The position numbers were made by a program, and so were the translations under genes. From contig CBDUMN010000064.1 in the NCBI GenBank assembly GCA_965368335.1, positions 1-19,499 of the forward strand: a stretch of DNA of 19,499 nt, read 5' to 3'. The notes under the pieces are model-generated. The model was given only the letters and a program-made list of their open reading frames with translations. It did no database searches and was not told where the DNA came from. Position 1 is the stretch's first letter. The number at the start of each line of letters is the position of its first letter. Positions 6,140 through 14,019 of the stretch are shown here, piece after piece. The DNA comes from CBDUMN01 sp965368335 (GTDB lineage Bacteria; Pseudomonadota; Alphaproteobacteria; Rhodospirillales; JAPHRK01).

Positions 6140-7492
6140 CTATTCTTGGGGGTGACTATTGCCCGAGTGGGGAAAGACGACAGTTGCGGTAAGTCCATCG
6201 TTTTCCGAGTTGTTCGTCAAGGTTATCTCGGCATCATGGATTTCAGCAATTCGGGAAACGATGGAGAGGCCGAGGCCTGAGCCTTGCTCTTGCGAACCTT
6301 CAATTCGGTAGAATCTGTCAAAAATCCGGGGCAGCAATTCGGGAGGAATGCCAGGACCCGTATCCGTAATTTCAACAGTAATGACATTTCCCTGACGCTT
6401 GACCGAGGCCGTCACTTTGTCGCCGTTTCGACCATAGCGGACGGCGTTGGAGATAAGATTGCCAATCATGACTTTCAGTAGATCGGCATTTCCCCAAATG
6501 GTCGCTTCGGCGTTGGTTTCCTCTGAAATGCCGAGATCGATATTTTTTGACATTGCGCGAGGGGTTTCTTCGATAACCGTTTCAATGAGCAGGGCGTTCA
6601 CGTTCAAGGAGGTTCCGGCCAACGAGATACTCTGGTGGTCGAGCCTTGCCATGATCAGCAATTGATGAACCATTCGGATCGCTCGTTCGGTCCCCTTGAC
6701 GAGGTATTTCAGGGCTTTATTCCGTTCCCGCTCATCGCCTGTCTGGAAAGCGATTTCGGCATGGGTCTTGATCGCGGCAAGTGGGGTGCGCAATTCGTGG
6801 GCTGCGTCGTCGGTAAACTGCCGCTCTTTTTCCAGTGACTGCCGGATTTGTTCAAACAATTTGTTGAGTGCGGTAATAAGCGGCAGCACTTCCTTGGGCG
6901 CCTTGTCCGATGCCAAAGGCTCCAGATTGGTCGCCGCACGGTGTTGAAGGTTTTGCGTGACCGCTTGGAGAGGGGAAAGCCCCCATCGCACAGAAAACCA
7001 GATCAAAATGGCGAGAAGGGGGACCGCCAGCCAGATGGGATGAATGATGTGTATCGCCACGTTTTTCGCCATCTGATCGCGAAAACGGTAGCGCTGCGCT
7101 ATTTCAATTTTCCCATCGAAGCGATTTCCAGTTCTGTAAATACGCCATTTTTCATTGTTTGACGTTTGATCGGAGAAACCTTCATGCCACCGGCTTTGTG
7201 AAAAATCAGGCATATTGGATGAGGCAATAATTTTATGAGATTCCGAGGGGATGATTCGATAGGCCATGACTTGTCCCGGGCGGTTCTCAAGTGAGACGTC
7301 TTTCCAGTCTTCCGGAGGCAATCGATCAGTTAGAGCCAGGAGCAATTCGGCGGACTGAATCATGCCTTCGTCCAGCATGTCGTTGATTTGTTGCCTGCTG
7401 TCCAAATAAGTGAAAAAGGCCGTCGCCATCCAGGCCAGCGCCATACTGCCCAAGAGAATAAGCAGGAGCCGTCGATGGAGAGATAACCTCAA
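6140..7492 (-). CDS. Sensor histidine kinase, QseC/PmrB-like
   Basis: The 450-residue kinase has a first membrane span at about residues 9-28, a periplasmic region of about 120 residues (29-145), and a second span at 150-169. The phosphoacceptor motif ERQFTDDAAHELRTPLAA places the acceptor at His232. The ATPase domain shows the N box (NLISN, residues 345-349), G1 (DTGPG, 377-381), F box (FDRFYR, 391-396) and G2 (GSGLGLS, 404-410). Text around the H box is typical of the QseC/PmrB/TctE group. Its ATG overlaps the stop codon of the response regulator as ATGA, so the two are translationally coupled. The signal is unknown; relatives respond to metals, carboxylates or cationic stress. The periplasmic part has no motif I recognise. 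Confidence 0.93.
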   Translation of the reverse strand: MRLSLHRRLLLILLGSMALAWMATAFFTYLDSRQQINDMLDEGMIQSAELLLALTDRLPPEDWKDVSLENRPGQVMAYRIIPSESHKIIASSNMPDFSQSRWHEGFSDQTSNNEKWRIYRTGNRFDGKIEIAQRYRFRDQMAKNVAIHIIHPIWLAVPLLAILIWFSVRWGLSPLQAVTQNLQHRAATNLEPLASDKAPKEVLPLITALNKLFEQIRQSLEKERQFTDDAAHELRTPLAAIKTHAEIAFQTGDERERNKALKYLVKGTERAIRMVHQLLIMARLDHQSISLAGTSLNVNALLIETVIEETPRAMSKNIDLGISEETNAEATIWGNADLLKVMIGNLISNAVRYGRNGDKVTASVKRQGNVITVEITDTGPGIPPELLPRIFDRFYRIEGSQEQGSGLGLSIVSRIAEIHDAEITLTNNSENDGLTATVVFPHSGNSHPQE

Positions 7493-8157
7493 ATATCTTC
7501 TCCCCTCGGGATGACATATCCGACGCCGCGCACGGTTCGGATTAGCTCGGGGTAGAGTTTTTTGCGCAGATAATGGATATAGACCTCGATGGTATTGCTT
7601 TCGATTTCCTCTCCCCAGCTGTAAATCTTGTCTTCCAGTTGGGTTTTGGAAAGAACCCTTCCGGTATTGAGCATCAACTCTTGCAAGGTCATGAATTCCC
7701 GCTCGGAAAGGCTGACCTGTATATCGCCATTAAAAACGATGCGGGAGGAGGGGGTAAGGGTGACCGGTCCATTTCGTAGAACCGTTTCGCTAATCCCTTT
7801 TGAGCGGCGAACCAGGGCGCGGAGTCTGGCTTGCAATTCGGCGAGTTCAAAGGGTTTGATCATGTAATCGTCACTCCCCGCATCGAGGCCATCCACTCTG
7901 TCGTTTAGCGAATCGCGGGCAGTTAAAATAAGAACCGGCGTTCCGTTCCCAGAGCTTCTCAATTGGCGCAAGGCCGTCATACCGTCAATTTTCGGCAGCC
8001 CGAGATCAAGGATGATGGCATCGTAAGGGGCGGTTGAGGCGGCGTGAAGGACATCATCGCCGTTGCATACCCAGTCGATGGCGAACCCGGCTTGTGTGAG
8101 GCCGGTTTCTATGCCCTTACCTAGAAGAGTATCGTCTTCAGCGAGCAAGATGCGCAT
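7489..8157 (-). CDS. OmpR/PhoB-family response regulator
   Basis: The 222-residue regulator has a receiver domain (1-115) with the acidic pair at 8-9, the phosphoacceptor Asp51 (in AIILDLGLP), Thr79 (LILTARD) and Lys101 (MIKPFELAEL). A winged-helix DNA-binding domain follows at about residues 125-218, with SLSEREFMTLQELMLN and the recognition-helix region NTIEVYIHYLRKKL, ending RTVRGVGYVI. This is the classic OmpR/PhoB layout and closest in flavour to QseB/PmrA-type regulators. A strong Shine-Dalgarno (AAGGAG, four bases before the ATG) supports the start. It overlaps the kinase gene by 4 bases. The secreted DnrO-like gene directly upstream may be a target or co-regulated partner, which is an inference from position only. 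Confidence 0.95.
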   Translation of the reverse strand: MRILLAEDDTLLGKGIETGLTQAGFAIDWVCNGDDVLHAASTAPYDAIILDLGLPKIDGMTALRQLRSSGNGTPVLILTARDSLNDRVDGLDAGSDDYMIKPFELAELQARLRALVRRSKGISETVLRNGPVTLTPSSRIVFNGDIQVSLSEREFMTLQELMLNTGRVLSKTQLEDKIYSWGEEIESNTIEVYIHYLRKKLYPELIRTVRGVGYVIPRGEDI

Positions 8158-8183
8158 GCCGCTCCTTCATCCCTCAAAAGTTC

Positions 8184-8227
8184 CTCTCGGAGGGGCGATA
8201 GCCCAAGCCTGCCCCCCCCCCCGAGAG
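8184..8227. terminator. Imperfect hairpin containing an 11-C run (possible terminator or attenuator)
   Basis: The arm 8184-8195 (CTCTCGGAGGGG) pairs with 8216-8227 (CCCCCCCGAGAG) with a single A/C mismatch and a 20-base loop. The right arm is part of an uninterrupted run of eleven C at 8212-8222. It begins 11 bases downstream of the secreted protein's stop and ends 26 bases before the response regulator start. On the minus strand a TTTT follows a few bases later (GAACTTTTGAGG), so a weak terminator is plausible. Confidence 0.5.
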
Positions 8228-8238
8228 AATATCAGAGC

Positions 8239-8718
8239 CTATTTTCCGAGAGGCGCCCATCCCGGATGTTCGAAGTGCTTTCCGTAAGCATTGAGCGCCT
8301 GGACGATCTTGACCGCACCGCTGCGGGGATGAGCTCCGGCCTGCATGCCGTCAATTCCTTCGATAACCTGCTCAAGAACCACATGCAGCTGTTCATCGAC
8401 TTCCGGCGAAAGCTTGCAGTTCTCAACCATATAGTTGATTTCCTTTTGAAGGGAACCGGCCAGGGCTTTGTATTCGGCGTCAGGGAGCTTGTTTTCGTGA
8501 ATTTGCCCCAACTGAGCGGCCATGGCGGTGCGGATGCCGTTCATTCCGGTCAGCATTGATTGGTCGCCTTGCCATTTTTTCCCATCGTTTAATTTAAGGG
8601 AGACTGAGGCCGCACCGTGACCGTCATGGGAATGACTGTTTTCGGCGAGGGCCGGAGGCGTTGCGCCTAAGAGTGCCGTTGCGAGAATACCTGGGAGGAT
8701 AATATTTCTCAGAAGCAT
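8239..8718 (-). CDS. Secreted histidine-rich protein, DnrO-like
   Basis: I choose the ATG at 8718 (159 residues): AAGGA lies eight bases upstream, and the protein then begins with a signal peptide (MLLRNIILPG, hydrophobic core, cut after ALA near residue 25). A longer in-frame reading to 8784 lacks both. The mature N-terminus is histidine-rich (SHSHDGHG). The remainder includes SLKLNDGKKWQGDQSM, MNGIRTAM, INYMVENCKLSPEVDEQLHV, and a C-terminal VQALNAYGKHFEHPGW. This pattern resembles small periplasmic proteins annotated as DnrO in gammaproteobacteria, whose role is not settled. The single Cys and several His could bind metal or haem, but no CXXCH motif is present. It lies just upstream of the two-component genes, separated from them by a hairpin. 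Confidence 0.7.
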   Translation of the reverse strand: MLLRNIILPGILATALLGATPPALAENSHSHDGHGAASVSLKLNDGKKWQGDQSMLTGMNGIRTAMAAQLGQIHENKLPDAEYKALAGSLQKEINYMVENCKLSPEVDEQLHVVLEQVIEGIDGMQAGAHPRSGAVKIVQALNAYGKHFEHPGWAPLGK

Positions 8719-8769
8719 TGGGTGTTTCCTTACATTACCAATTGGACGCGGGTTCCGCGTTTCGGCAAG

Positions 8770-8788
8770 AAGGTGGCTTCCCAACCTT
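8770..8788 (-). terminator. Small hairpin downstream of guaA
   Basis: AAGGTGG (8770-8776) pairs with CCAACCTT (8781-8788) with one bulged base and a 4-base loop. It lies 26 bases past the guaA stop codon. No T-run follows on the minus strand, so termination there is only a suggestion. Confidence 0.3.
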
Positions 8789-8814
8789 AAGTGCGCCTTA
8801 AAGGCTTTTATGGA

Positions 8815-10368
8815 CTACTCCCACTCAATGGTTCCCGGCGGTTTCGACGTGCAATCGTAGACCACCCGGTTGATGCCGCGCACTTCGTTGATGATGCGGT
8901 TGGTCACCCGACCGAGGAATTCGTGGTCGAAGTGGTAGTAGTCGGCGGTCATGCCGTCGGTGGAGGTTACGGCGCGCAGCGCGCAGACGTAGTCGTAGGT
9001 GCGTGCATCGCCCATGACGCCAACGGTCTGGACGGGCAGCAGGACGGCGAAAGCCTGCCAGATGGCATCGTAGAGTCCGGCGTTGCGGATTTCTTCGAGG
9101 TAGATGGCGTCGGCCTTGCGCAGGACATCGGCTTTCTCGCGGGTCAGCGGCTGGCCTGGAATACGGATGGCTAGGCCCGGTCCGGGGAACGGGTGGCGGC
9201 CGACGAAGGCTTCGGGCAGGCCGAGTTCACGGCCCAGAGCGCGGACCTCGTCCTTGAACAACTCGCGTAGCGGCTCGACCAGTTCCAGGTCCATGCGTTC
9301 GGGCAGACCGCCGACGTTGTGGTGGCTCTTGATCGTGACGCTGGGCCCGCCGGTGAAGGAAACGCTTTCGATAACGTCTGGGTAGAGGGTGCCCTGGGCG
9401 AGGAACTTGGCGTCGGTGATCTTCTTGGCTTCTTCTTCGAAAACGTCGATGAACAGTTTGCCGATGGTCTTGCGTTTCTTTTCCGGGTCCGTCTCGTCGC
9501 CGAGCGCCTCGAAGAAGCGGTCTGAAGCGTCGCAATGGATCAGCGGAATGTTGTAGTGGTCCTTGAACAGGCCGACCACCTGTTCGGATTCGCCCATGCG
9601 CATGAAGCCGGTGTCCACATAGACGCAGGTTAGCTGATCGCCGATGGCTTCGTGCAGCAACACCGCGACGACGGAGCTGTCGACGCCGCCGGAAAGGCCG
9701 CAGATCACCCGGCCGCTACCAACCTGAGTACGGATTTTGGCGATCTCGGTTTCCTTAAAGGCCGCCATGGTCCAGTCGCCGCCGCAGCCGCAAACCCGGT
9801 GGGTGAAGTTTTCGAGCAGCTGCGCGCCGTGGGGGGTATGGACCACCTCGGGGTGGAACTGGACGGCGTAGAAGCGTTTCTCGTCATTGGCGACGGCGGC
9901 GTAGGGCGCGCCTTCGCTGGTCGCCACCACGCGGAAGCCAGGGGCCAGTTGGCCGACCCGATCGCCATGGCTCATCCAGACCTGCTCCTTAGCGCCGACG
10001 CTCCAGACCCCGTGAAACAGTTCGCAATCGTCGGTGACATCGACGAAGGCGCGGCCGAATTCCTGATGGTCTGATGTGTCAACCCGTCCGCCCAACTGCT
10101 GCATCATGGTTTGCTGGCCATAGCAGATGCCAAGCACCGGCACACCCATCTCGAAGACCTTTGCCGGGGCGCGTGGGCTTTCTTCCCAAGTCACCGAGGC
10201 CGGACCGCCGGAAAGAATGATGCCGCTCGGATTGTATTTTTCGAGCAGTGCGTCATCGACGGCGTTGAACGGATGGATTTCCGAGTAGACCCCGCTTTCG
10301 CGAACCCGCCGGGCAATCAGCTGGGTAACCTGGGAACCGAAATCGATGATCAGAATATTGTCGGACAT
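8815..10368 (-). CDS. guaA: GMP synthase (glutamine-hydrolysing)
   Basis: The enzyme converts XMP to GMP using ATP and glutamine, the last step of guanine nucleotide synthesis. I choose the ATG at 10368 (517 residues), which begins directly with the family N-terminus NILIIDFGSQVTQLIARRVR. An in-frame extension to 10434 adds residues that no family member has. The glutaminase domain shows the triad Cys82 (GICYGQQ), His172 and Glu174 (QFHPEV). The ATP pyrophosphatase P-loop is SGGVDSS at 226-232. The C-terminal dimerisation domain ends with VYDCTSKPPGTIEWE, the family's conserved end. No clear Shine-Dalgarno precedes the start. guaB lies about 7 kb to the right on the same strand, so the pathway genes are near each other but not contiguous. 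Confidence 0.98.
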   Translation of the reverse strand: MSDNILIIDFGSQVTQLIARRVRESGVYSEIHPFNAVDDALLEKYNPSGIILSGGPASVTWEESPRAPAKVFEMGVPVLGICYGQQTMMQQLGGRVDTSDHQEFGRAFVDVTDDCELFHGVWSVGAKEQVWMSHGDRVGQLAPGFRVVATSEGAPYAAVANDEKRFYAVQFHPEVVHTPHGAQLLENFTHRVCGCGGDWTMAAFKETEIAKIRTQVGSGRVICGLSGGVDSSVVAVLLHEAIGDQLTCVYVDTGFMRMGESEQVVGLFKDHYNIPLIHCDASDRFFEALGDETDPEKKRKTIGKLFIDVFEEEAKKITDAKFLAQGTLYPDVIESVSFTGGPSVTIKSHHNVGGLPERMDLELVEPLRELFKDEVRALGRELGLPEAFVGRHPFPGPGLAIRIPGQPLTREKADVLRKADAIYLEEIRNAGLYDAIWQAFAVLLPVQTVGVMGDARTYDYVCALRAVTSTDGMTADYYHFDHEFLGRVTNRIINEVRGINRVVYDCTSKPPGTIEWE

Positions 10369-10442
10369 GGCGCTAAAACCGAAAAAATGGGTCTGTAAGA
10401 AGGAGCTTGGACTCTTAGCCCATCGGCGGCCCAATCGCCAGT

Positions 10443-10847
10443 CTAATCACGCCTTTTGCAGGAACTTCTGAGATCGAACTCTTTAGCGCCCCGAACCCGG
10501 ATTTTCTTAACCTTGCCGGTTTTCCCATCGATACCGAAAATGGCCCAAAAATCGTCGCCCCGGCGCATGTTGATCGTTTGGAGGCCATCGGAACCGTAGC
10601 CCTCGATGTAGGTTTTGAGGCCCTTGACATCGTAATAGACCATTTTGGTCTTGCCGCGCTCCAGGCTGTCGATCTGCTTTTTGGCGCAGTTGGGGATGAT
10701 CAAGGGTTTGTGGTCGCGGCAGAGAATCAGCATGTTTCTCTCAATTTTCCGCTCAAGTTTGGCGAGGTCAAAAGAGCAGTCCGCCGCCTTGGCGCTCAAA
10801 GGCGCAAGAGCAATGCCGATGGTTAGTATGAATGCGGCGAATTTCAC
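10443..10847 (-). CDS. Small secreted protein of unknown function
   Basis: The product (134 residues) starts from a GTG at 10847, only 11 bases after the stop codon of the transporter gene, so the two are probably one transcript. A signal peptide is clear (Lys2, hydrophobic stretch 4-17, cut after AKA near residue 21). The mature protein has four cysteines: Cys24, Cys43, Cys54 and Cys130. These could form disulfides in the periplasm. Other recognisable text is MVYYDVKGLKTYIEGYGSDGLQTINMRRGDDFWAIFGI (shown in part), suggesting a small beta-rich domain. The protein is basic overall. I do not recognise a family. The gene ends 75 bases before guaA; guaA may lie within the same read-through unit, though no evidence settles this. 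Confidence 0.65.
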   Translation of the reverse strand: MKFAAFILTIGIALAPLSAKAADCSFDLAKLERKIERNMLILCRDHKPLIIPNCAKKQIDSLERGKTKMVYYDVKGLKTYIEGYGSDGLQTINMRRGDDFWAIFGIDGKTGKVKKIRVRGAKEFDLRSSCKRRD

Positions 10848-10858
10848 TAATCCAGGCC

Positions 10859-11653
10859 CTAAAACAGGTCAATGAGTAGCCTGTGTATCACGTTGTCCGG
10901 GTCGTCCCACATGACTTTGGTCGTCATAGCCAAGGAAACGATGACGAGCAGGGGTCTAATCAGTTTCGTGCCGTGGGTCATCGCAAGCGACGAGCCCAAC
11001 CTTGCGCCAATCAACTGGCCGACCGCCATAACCAAAGCATAGCTCCAGACCACATGACCGGCGAAAGCGAAAAATAGCAGGGAGGCGAAGTTGCTGGTGA
11101 AGTTGACCACTTTGGTATGGGCGGTGGCTTTCAGCATATTGAAGCCGAGTAGGGCGACGAAGGCCAGAGCCCAGAACGACCCGGTGCCGGGACCGAAGAA
11201 CCCATCGTAAAAGCCGAGTGATAGGCCGAAGATCAGATAGAAAGGGGTCGTCTCAATCAGATGGTGGCGGTCGATGTCGCCGATGCGTGGGCCAAAGAGA
11301 AAATAGGCCGCCGCTCCAATCAGCAAAAAGGGGATGATCTGGGTCATCAGATCGGCATCGAGTACCTGAACCAATATTGTTCCCACCGCCGAGCCGATAA
11401 AGGTGAAGGCGATGGCGAGCTTCATATCGGCTAGGCGTACATGGCCTTTGCGGGCGTAGTTGAGGGTGGCGGTGAAGGAGCCGAAAACCGCCTGGGCCTT
11501 GTTGGTGCCGAGGACCTGAACGGGATTGAGGCCGGTCGCCATCAGGGCCGGTACCGAGAGTAGCCCGCCGCCACCGGCGATGGAATCGACGAAGCCACCC
11601 GCCAAGCCGACAGCGAAAAGTAGCGCGAGAAGGTCGAGGGGCAGGGTTTCCAT
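10859..11653 (-). CDS. TSUP-family (TauE/SafE, YfcA-like) membrane transporter
   Basis: The 264-residue product is almost entirely hydrophobic, with about seven to eight spans. Its start, LAGGFVDSIAGGGGLLSVPAL, followed by GLNPVQVLGTNKAQAVFGSF, is the signature first repeat of the TauE/SafE (TSUP, formerly DUF81) family. A second half-repeat, GFYDGFFGPGTGSFWALAF, is the matching motif in the C-terminal half. The GGFVDSIAGGGGLL wording is closest to YfcA. Family members are thought to export sulfite, sulfoacetate or other organosulfur anions. The substrate here is not shown. No Shine-Dalgarno is evident before the ATG at 11653, but the first-repeat motif starts in the usual place relative to it. 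A terminator from the transducer gene lies just upstream, so the gene needs its own promoter in a space of at most 30 bases, or read-through. Confidence 0.9.
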   Translation of the reverse strand: METLPLDLLALLFAVGLAGGFVDSIAGGGGLLSVPALMATGLNPVQVLGTNKAQAVFGSFTATLNYARKGHVRLADMKLAIAFTFIGSAVGTILVQVLDADLMTQIIPFLLIGAAAYFLFGPRIGDIDRHHLIETTPFYLIFGLSLGFYDGFFGPGTGSFWALAFVALLGFNMLKATAHTKVVNFTSNFASLLFFAFAGHVVWSYALVMAVGQLIGARLGSSLAMTHGTKLIRPLLVIVSLAMTTKVMWDDPDNVIHRLLIDLF

Positions 11654-11686
11654 GCGGTAGTTTAAGAACGGTCGAGGCGAAAAAGA

Positions 11687-11717
11687 AAGCCCCGCGTTCC
11701 ATTTGGATGCGGGGCTT
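11687..11717 (-). terminator. Rho-independent terminator after the chemotaxis transducer gene
   Basis: AAGCCCCGC (11687-11695) pairs perfectly with GCGGGGCTT (11709-11717) around a 13-base loop. On the minus strand the hairpin is followed by TCTTTTTCGCC, giving a good T-run together with the stem's final T residues. It lies 25 bases downstream of the transducer stop at 11743. On the plus strand it is followed by ACCTTTTTG, so it could work in both directions. Confidence 0.9.
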
Positions 11718-11742
11718 ACCTTTTTGTTAGGTGGCGTACTGT

Positions 11743-13905
11743 TTAGCCACCTCTGATTTGATCGAGGAACTTGTCCACCTGGACCTTGAGATTGGTGGCG
11801 TTTTGAGAAAGCTCCTTGGAGGTTTCGAGCACTTGGCTGGAAGCCGCCCCTGCTTCGCTGGCGGCTTGGGTGACGCCCTGAATGTTGGACGAAACGTCCT
11901 GAGTGCCGATGGCCGCCTGCTCGACGTTGCGGGCGATTTCCTGGGTCGCCGCTCCCTGTTCTTCGACGGCTGCGGCGATGGCCGAGGCGATTTCGTCCAT
12001 CTTGCCGATGACTTCGACCACCTCCTCAATGGTGGTCGCCGATTCTTCAGTTGCTCCCTGAACGGAGCCGATCTGTTGACCGATTTCTTCGGTCGCCTTG
12101 GCCGTCTGGTTGGCCAAATTTTTGACCTCGGAAGCAACCACGGCGAAGCCTTTGCCCGCATCGCCGGCGCGGGCGGCTTCGATGGTGGCATTGAGCGCCA
12201 ACAAGTTGGTCTGGTCGGCGATGTCAGTGATGAGAGAGACCACCTCGCCGATTTTCTGGGCGGCTTCGACCAACCCTTGAATCATGTCATGACTGCGCGT
12301 CGCCTTGTCGACGGCGTTCTTGGCGACGCCAGACGATTCGGCCACCTGACGACTGATTTCGCTGATTGAGTTCGATAGCTCCTCGGCTGCCGCCGCCACT
12401 GTCTGAACGTTAGCCGTAGCCTGTTCGGAGGCTGCCGCCACGGTAGTCGCCTGGGCGTTGGTTTCTTCGGCAATCGAAGACATGCTCTGAGCGGTGGAGT
12501 TCATCTGTGTGGCGGCGGAAGAAACGGTCTGTACGACGCCGCCGACACTGTCTTCGAAGTCGTCGGCCATCTTGTGCATCATGGCGCGTTTTTCTTCTTC
12601 GGCGCGTTTCTTCTGCTCTTCGGCCTCTTCTTCGAGTTTCTTGGTTCGAATGGCGTTGTCCTTAAAGACCTGAACAGCCTTCGACATAGCGCCGATTTCA
12701 TCGGTGCGCTCCTGGGCCGGAATGTCGACTTGGAGATTGCCTTCGGCCAGACTGCCCATCGAGTTGACCATGCCCGAAATGGGCTTGGTGAGAGTGCGGG
12801 CGAAGAGGGTCCCGGCAATGGCGATCAGGATGCCGATAATAACCACGACGATGGCTAGATTGTTGCGCATGGCGATGACCGGTTCGTCGATCTCTTCCAT
12901 GGCGATTTCGGCAAGTACGGCCCATTTCACCCCAAGAAACTCCAGTGGTCCGTAGGCGGCAAGTACTTCATTGCCGCGATAGCTGGTGGAGACCATAATG
13001 CCATCTTCGCCTTTAAAGGCCTTGCCGACATGCTCGGTATCGACCTTTTGTCGAAGGATGGTGCTTTGCTCGCCTTTCTTGTGGAAACGCGAATCGCTGC
13101 GCATCAGTTTGTCGATGCCGACGATATAGGACTGTCCGGTCCGGCCCATGCCTGCTGGGTTTTGCATGATCTTGTTGATGCGGTCGACTGGCATTTGATA
13201 GATCAGCGTACCGTGCTTTTCGCCTTCCATGTCGAAAATTGGCGAAGCCATGAAACTGGCGGGAGCGCCGTTGCTTGGCGCATAGGGAGCAAAATCGGTA
13301 AAGGCGACATAGTCTCGCTTAAAGTTGGTCTGAACCATTTTCCAAACCTTGGCGAGGTCCGTATCTTTCCATTTGCCATCTTTGAGGTTTGTTCCGAAAT
13401 CGGCTTCCTTGTAGACGCTGTAGGCGACATTGCCGTCGTCGTCGACCAAGAAGACATCGTAGTACTGATGGCCTTCCATCAGTTCGCGGAACCAGTCGTG
13501 ATACTTGGTGTGAACGGCGTTGTAGGTTAGTGCGCCTGCCCCCTTATCGAGCTTGTGTTTTTGGCCCGCCGGATTGGGGTTGTCGGTGACGTATTCCTTT
13601 TGGAGAACCTCGGCCGGGTCCTGTCCACTCTCTTTGATTTCGGCCCAGGCCGTTTCAATCTCTTCCAAGGCCTCGATAGCCATGTGGTTTTCGGCAACCA
13701 CCATGATATCGGTACTTATGGTTTCCAGTAACCCTTCGAACTCATGAATCCGGGATTCTTGAACCGCCTCGAGTTTGGCGAACGCCTCACGCTCAATTGC
13801 CCGCTCAGATTCGATAAAGGCCATTACGCCGACAACAAACGCGGTCAAAACTGCCAAGCCGACAATTGTAACCGGTAATTTGGTTGAGATTTTCACTACC
13901 ACCAT
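11743..13905 (-). CDS. Methyl-accepting chemotaxis protein with large periplasmic sensor domain
   Basis: I choose the ATG at 13905 (720 residues). AAAGGGG lies directly before it, which also fits a GTG start three codons later at 13896 and perhaps better. A first span (about 11-31), a periplasmic region of about 310 residues (32-346) and a second span (349-369) are followed by HAMP (about 370-422), a charged coiled coil (423-445) and the signalling domain. The signalling-tip sequence DQTNLLALNATIEAARAGD sits at about 564-582. The periplasmic part has HDWF, YYDVFLVD, TGQSYIVG and WAVLAEI, typical of a double Cache sensor, so a small-molecule ligand is likely but unknown. The end, DKFLDQIRGG, lacks a CheR/CheB docking pentapeptide. 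No other chemotaxis genes are nearby, so it is an orphan transducer. Confidence 0.94.
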   Translation of the reverse strand: MVVVKISTKLPVTIVGLAVLTAFVVGVMAFIESERAIEREAFAKLEAVQESRIHEFEGLLETISTDIMVVAENHMAIEALEEIETAWAEIKESGQDPAEVLQKEYVTDNPNPAGQKHKLDKGAGALTYNAVHTKYHDWFRELMEGHQYYDVFLVDDDGNVAYSVYKEADFGTNLKDGKWKDTDLAKVWKMVQTNFKRDYVAFTDFAPYAPSNGAPASFMASPIFDMEGEKHGTLIYQMPVDRINKIMQNPAGMGRTGQSYIVGIDKLMRSDSRFHKKGEQSTILRQKVDTEHVGKAFKGEDGIMVSTSYRGNEVLAAYGPLEFLGVKWAVLAEIAMEEIDEPVIAMRNNLAIVVVIIGILIAIAGTLFARTLTKPISGMVNSMGSLAEGNLQVDIPAQERTDEIGAMSKAVQVFKDNAIRTKKLEEEAEEQKKRAEEEKRAMMHKMADDFEDSVGGVVQTVSSAATQMNSTAQSMSSIAEETNAQATTVAAASEQATANVQTVAAAAEELSNSISEISRQVAESSGVAKNAVDKATRSHDMIQGLVEAAQKIGEVVSLITDIADQTNLLALNATIEAARAGDAGKGFAVVASEVKNLANQTAKATEEIGQQIGSVQGATEESATTIEEVVEVIGKMDEIASAIAAAVEEQGAATQEIARNVEQAAIGTQDVSSNIQGVTQAASEAGAASSQVLETSKELSQNATNLKVQVDKFLDQIRGG

Positions 13906-14019
13906 CCCCTTTCCACGTTCCAAGAACCTTCTTCTTTTTTTAAGAAATGAATTTTTTCTTATTTTCTTCAAGATTACAGTGGAAAGGGCTTCAAAAGCAA
14001 GGGCTTAGTCTGGGTTTTC

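Noticed and set aside
8719..8784. N-terminal extension of the DnrO-like protein
   Set aside because: It would bury a clear signal peptide, and AAGGA precedes the ATG at 8718.
13906..13971. N-terminal extension of the chemotaxis transducer
   Set aside because: It adds a strongly basic stretch before the first membrane span, and the AAAGGGG ribosome binding site would lie inside the gene.
13984..14006. AAGGGCTT repeated 15 bases apart between thiC and the transducer
   Set aside because: Two short copies in a 115-base gap can arise by chance, and they do not match a known operator. I also looked for a sigma-28 flagellar promoter here and found no convincing -35/-10 pair.
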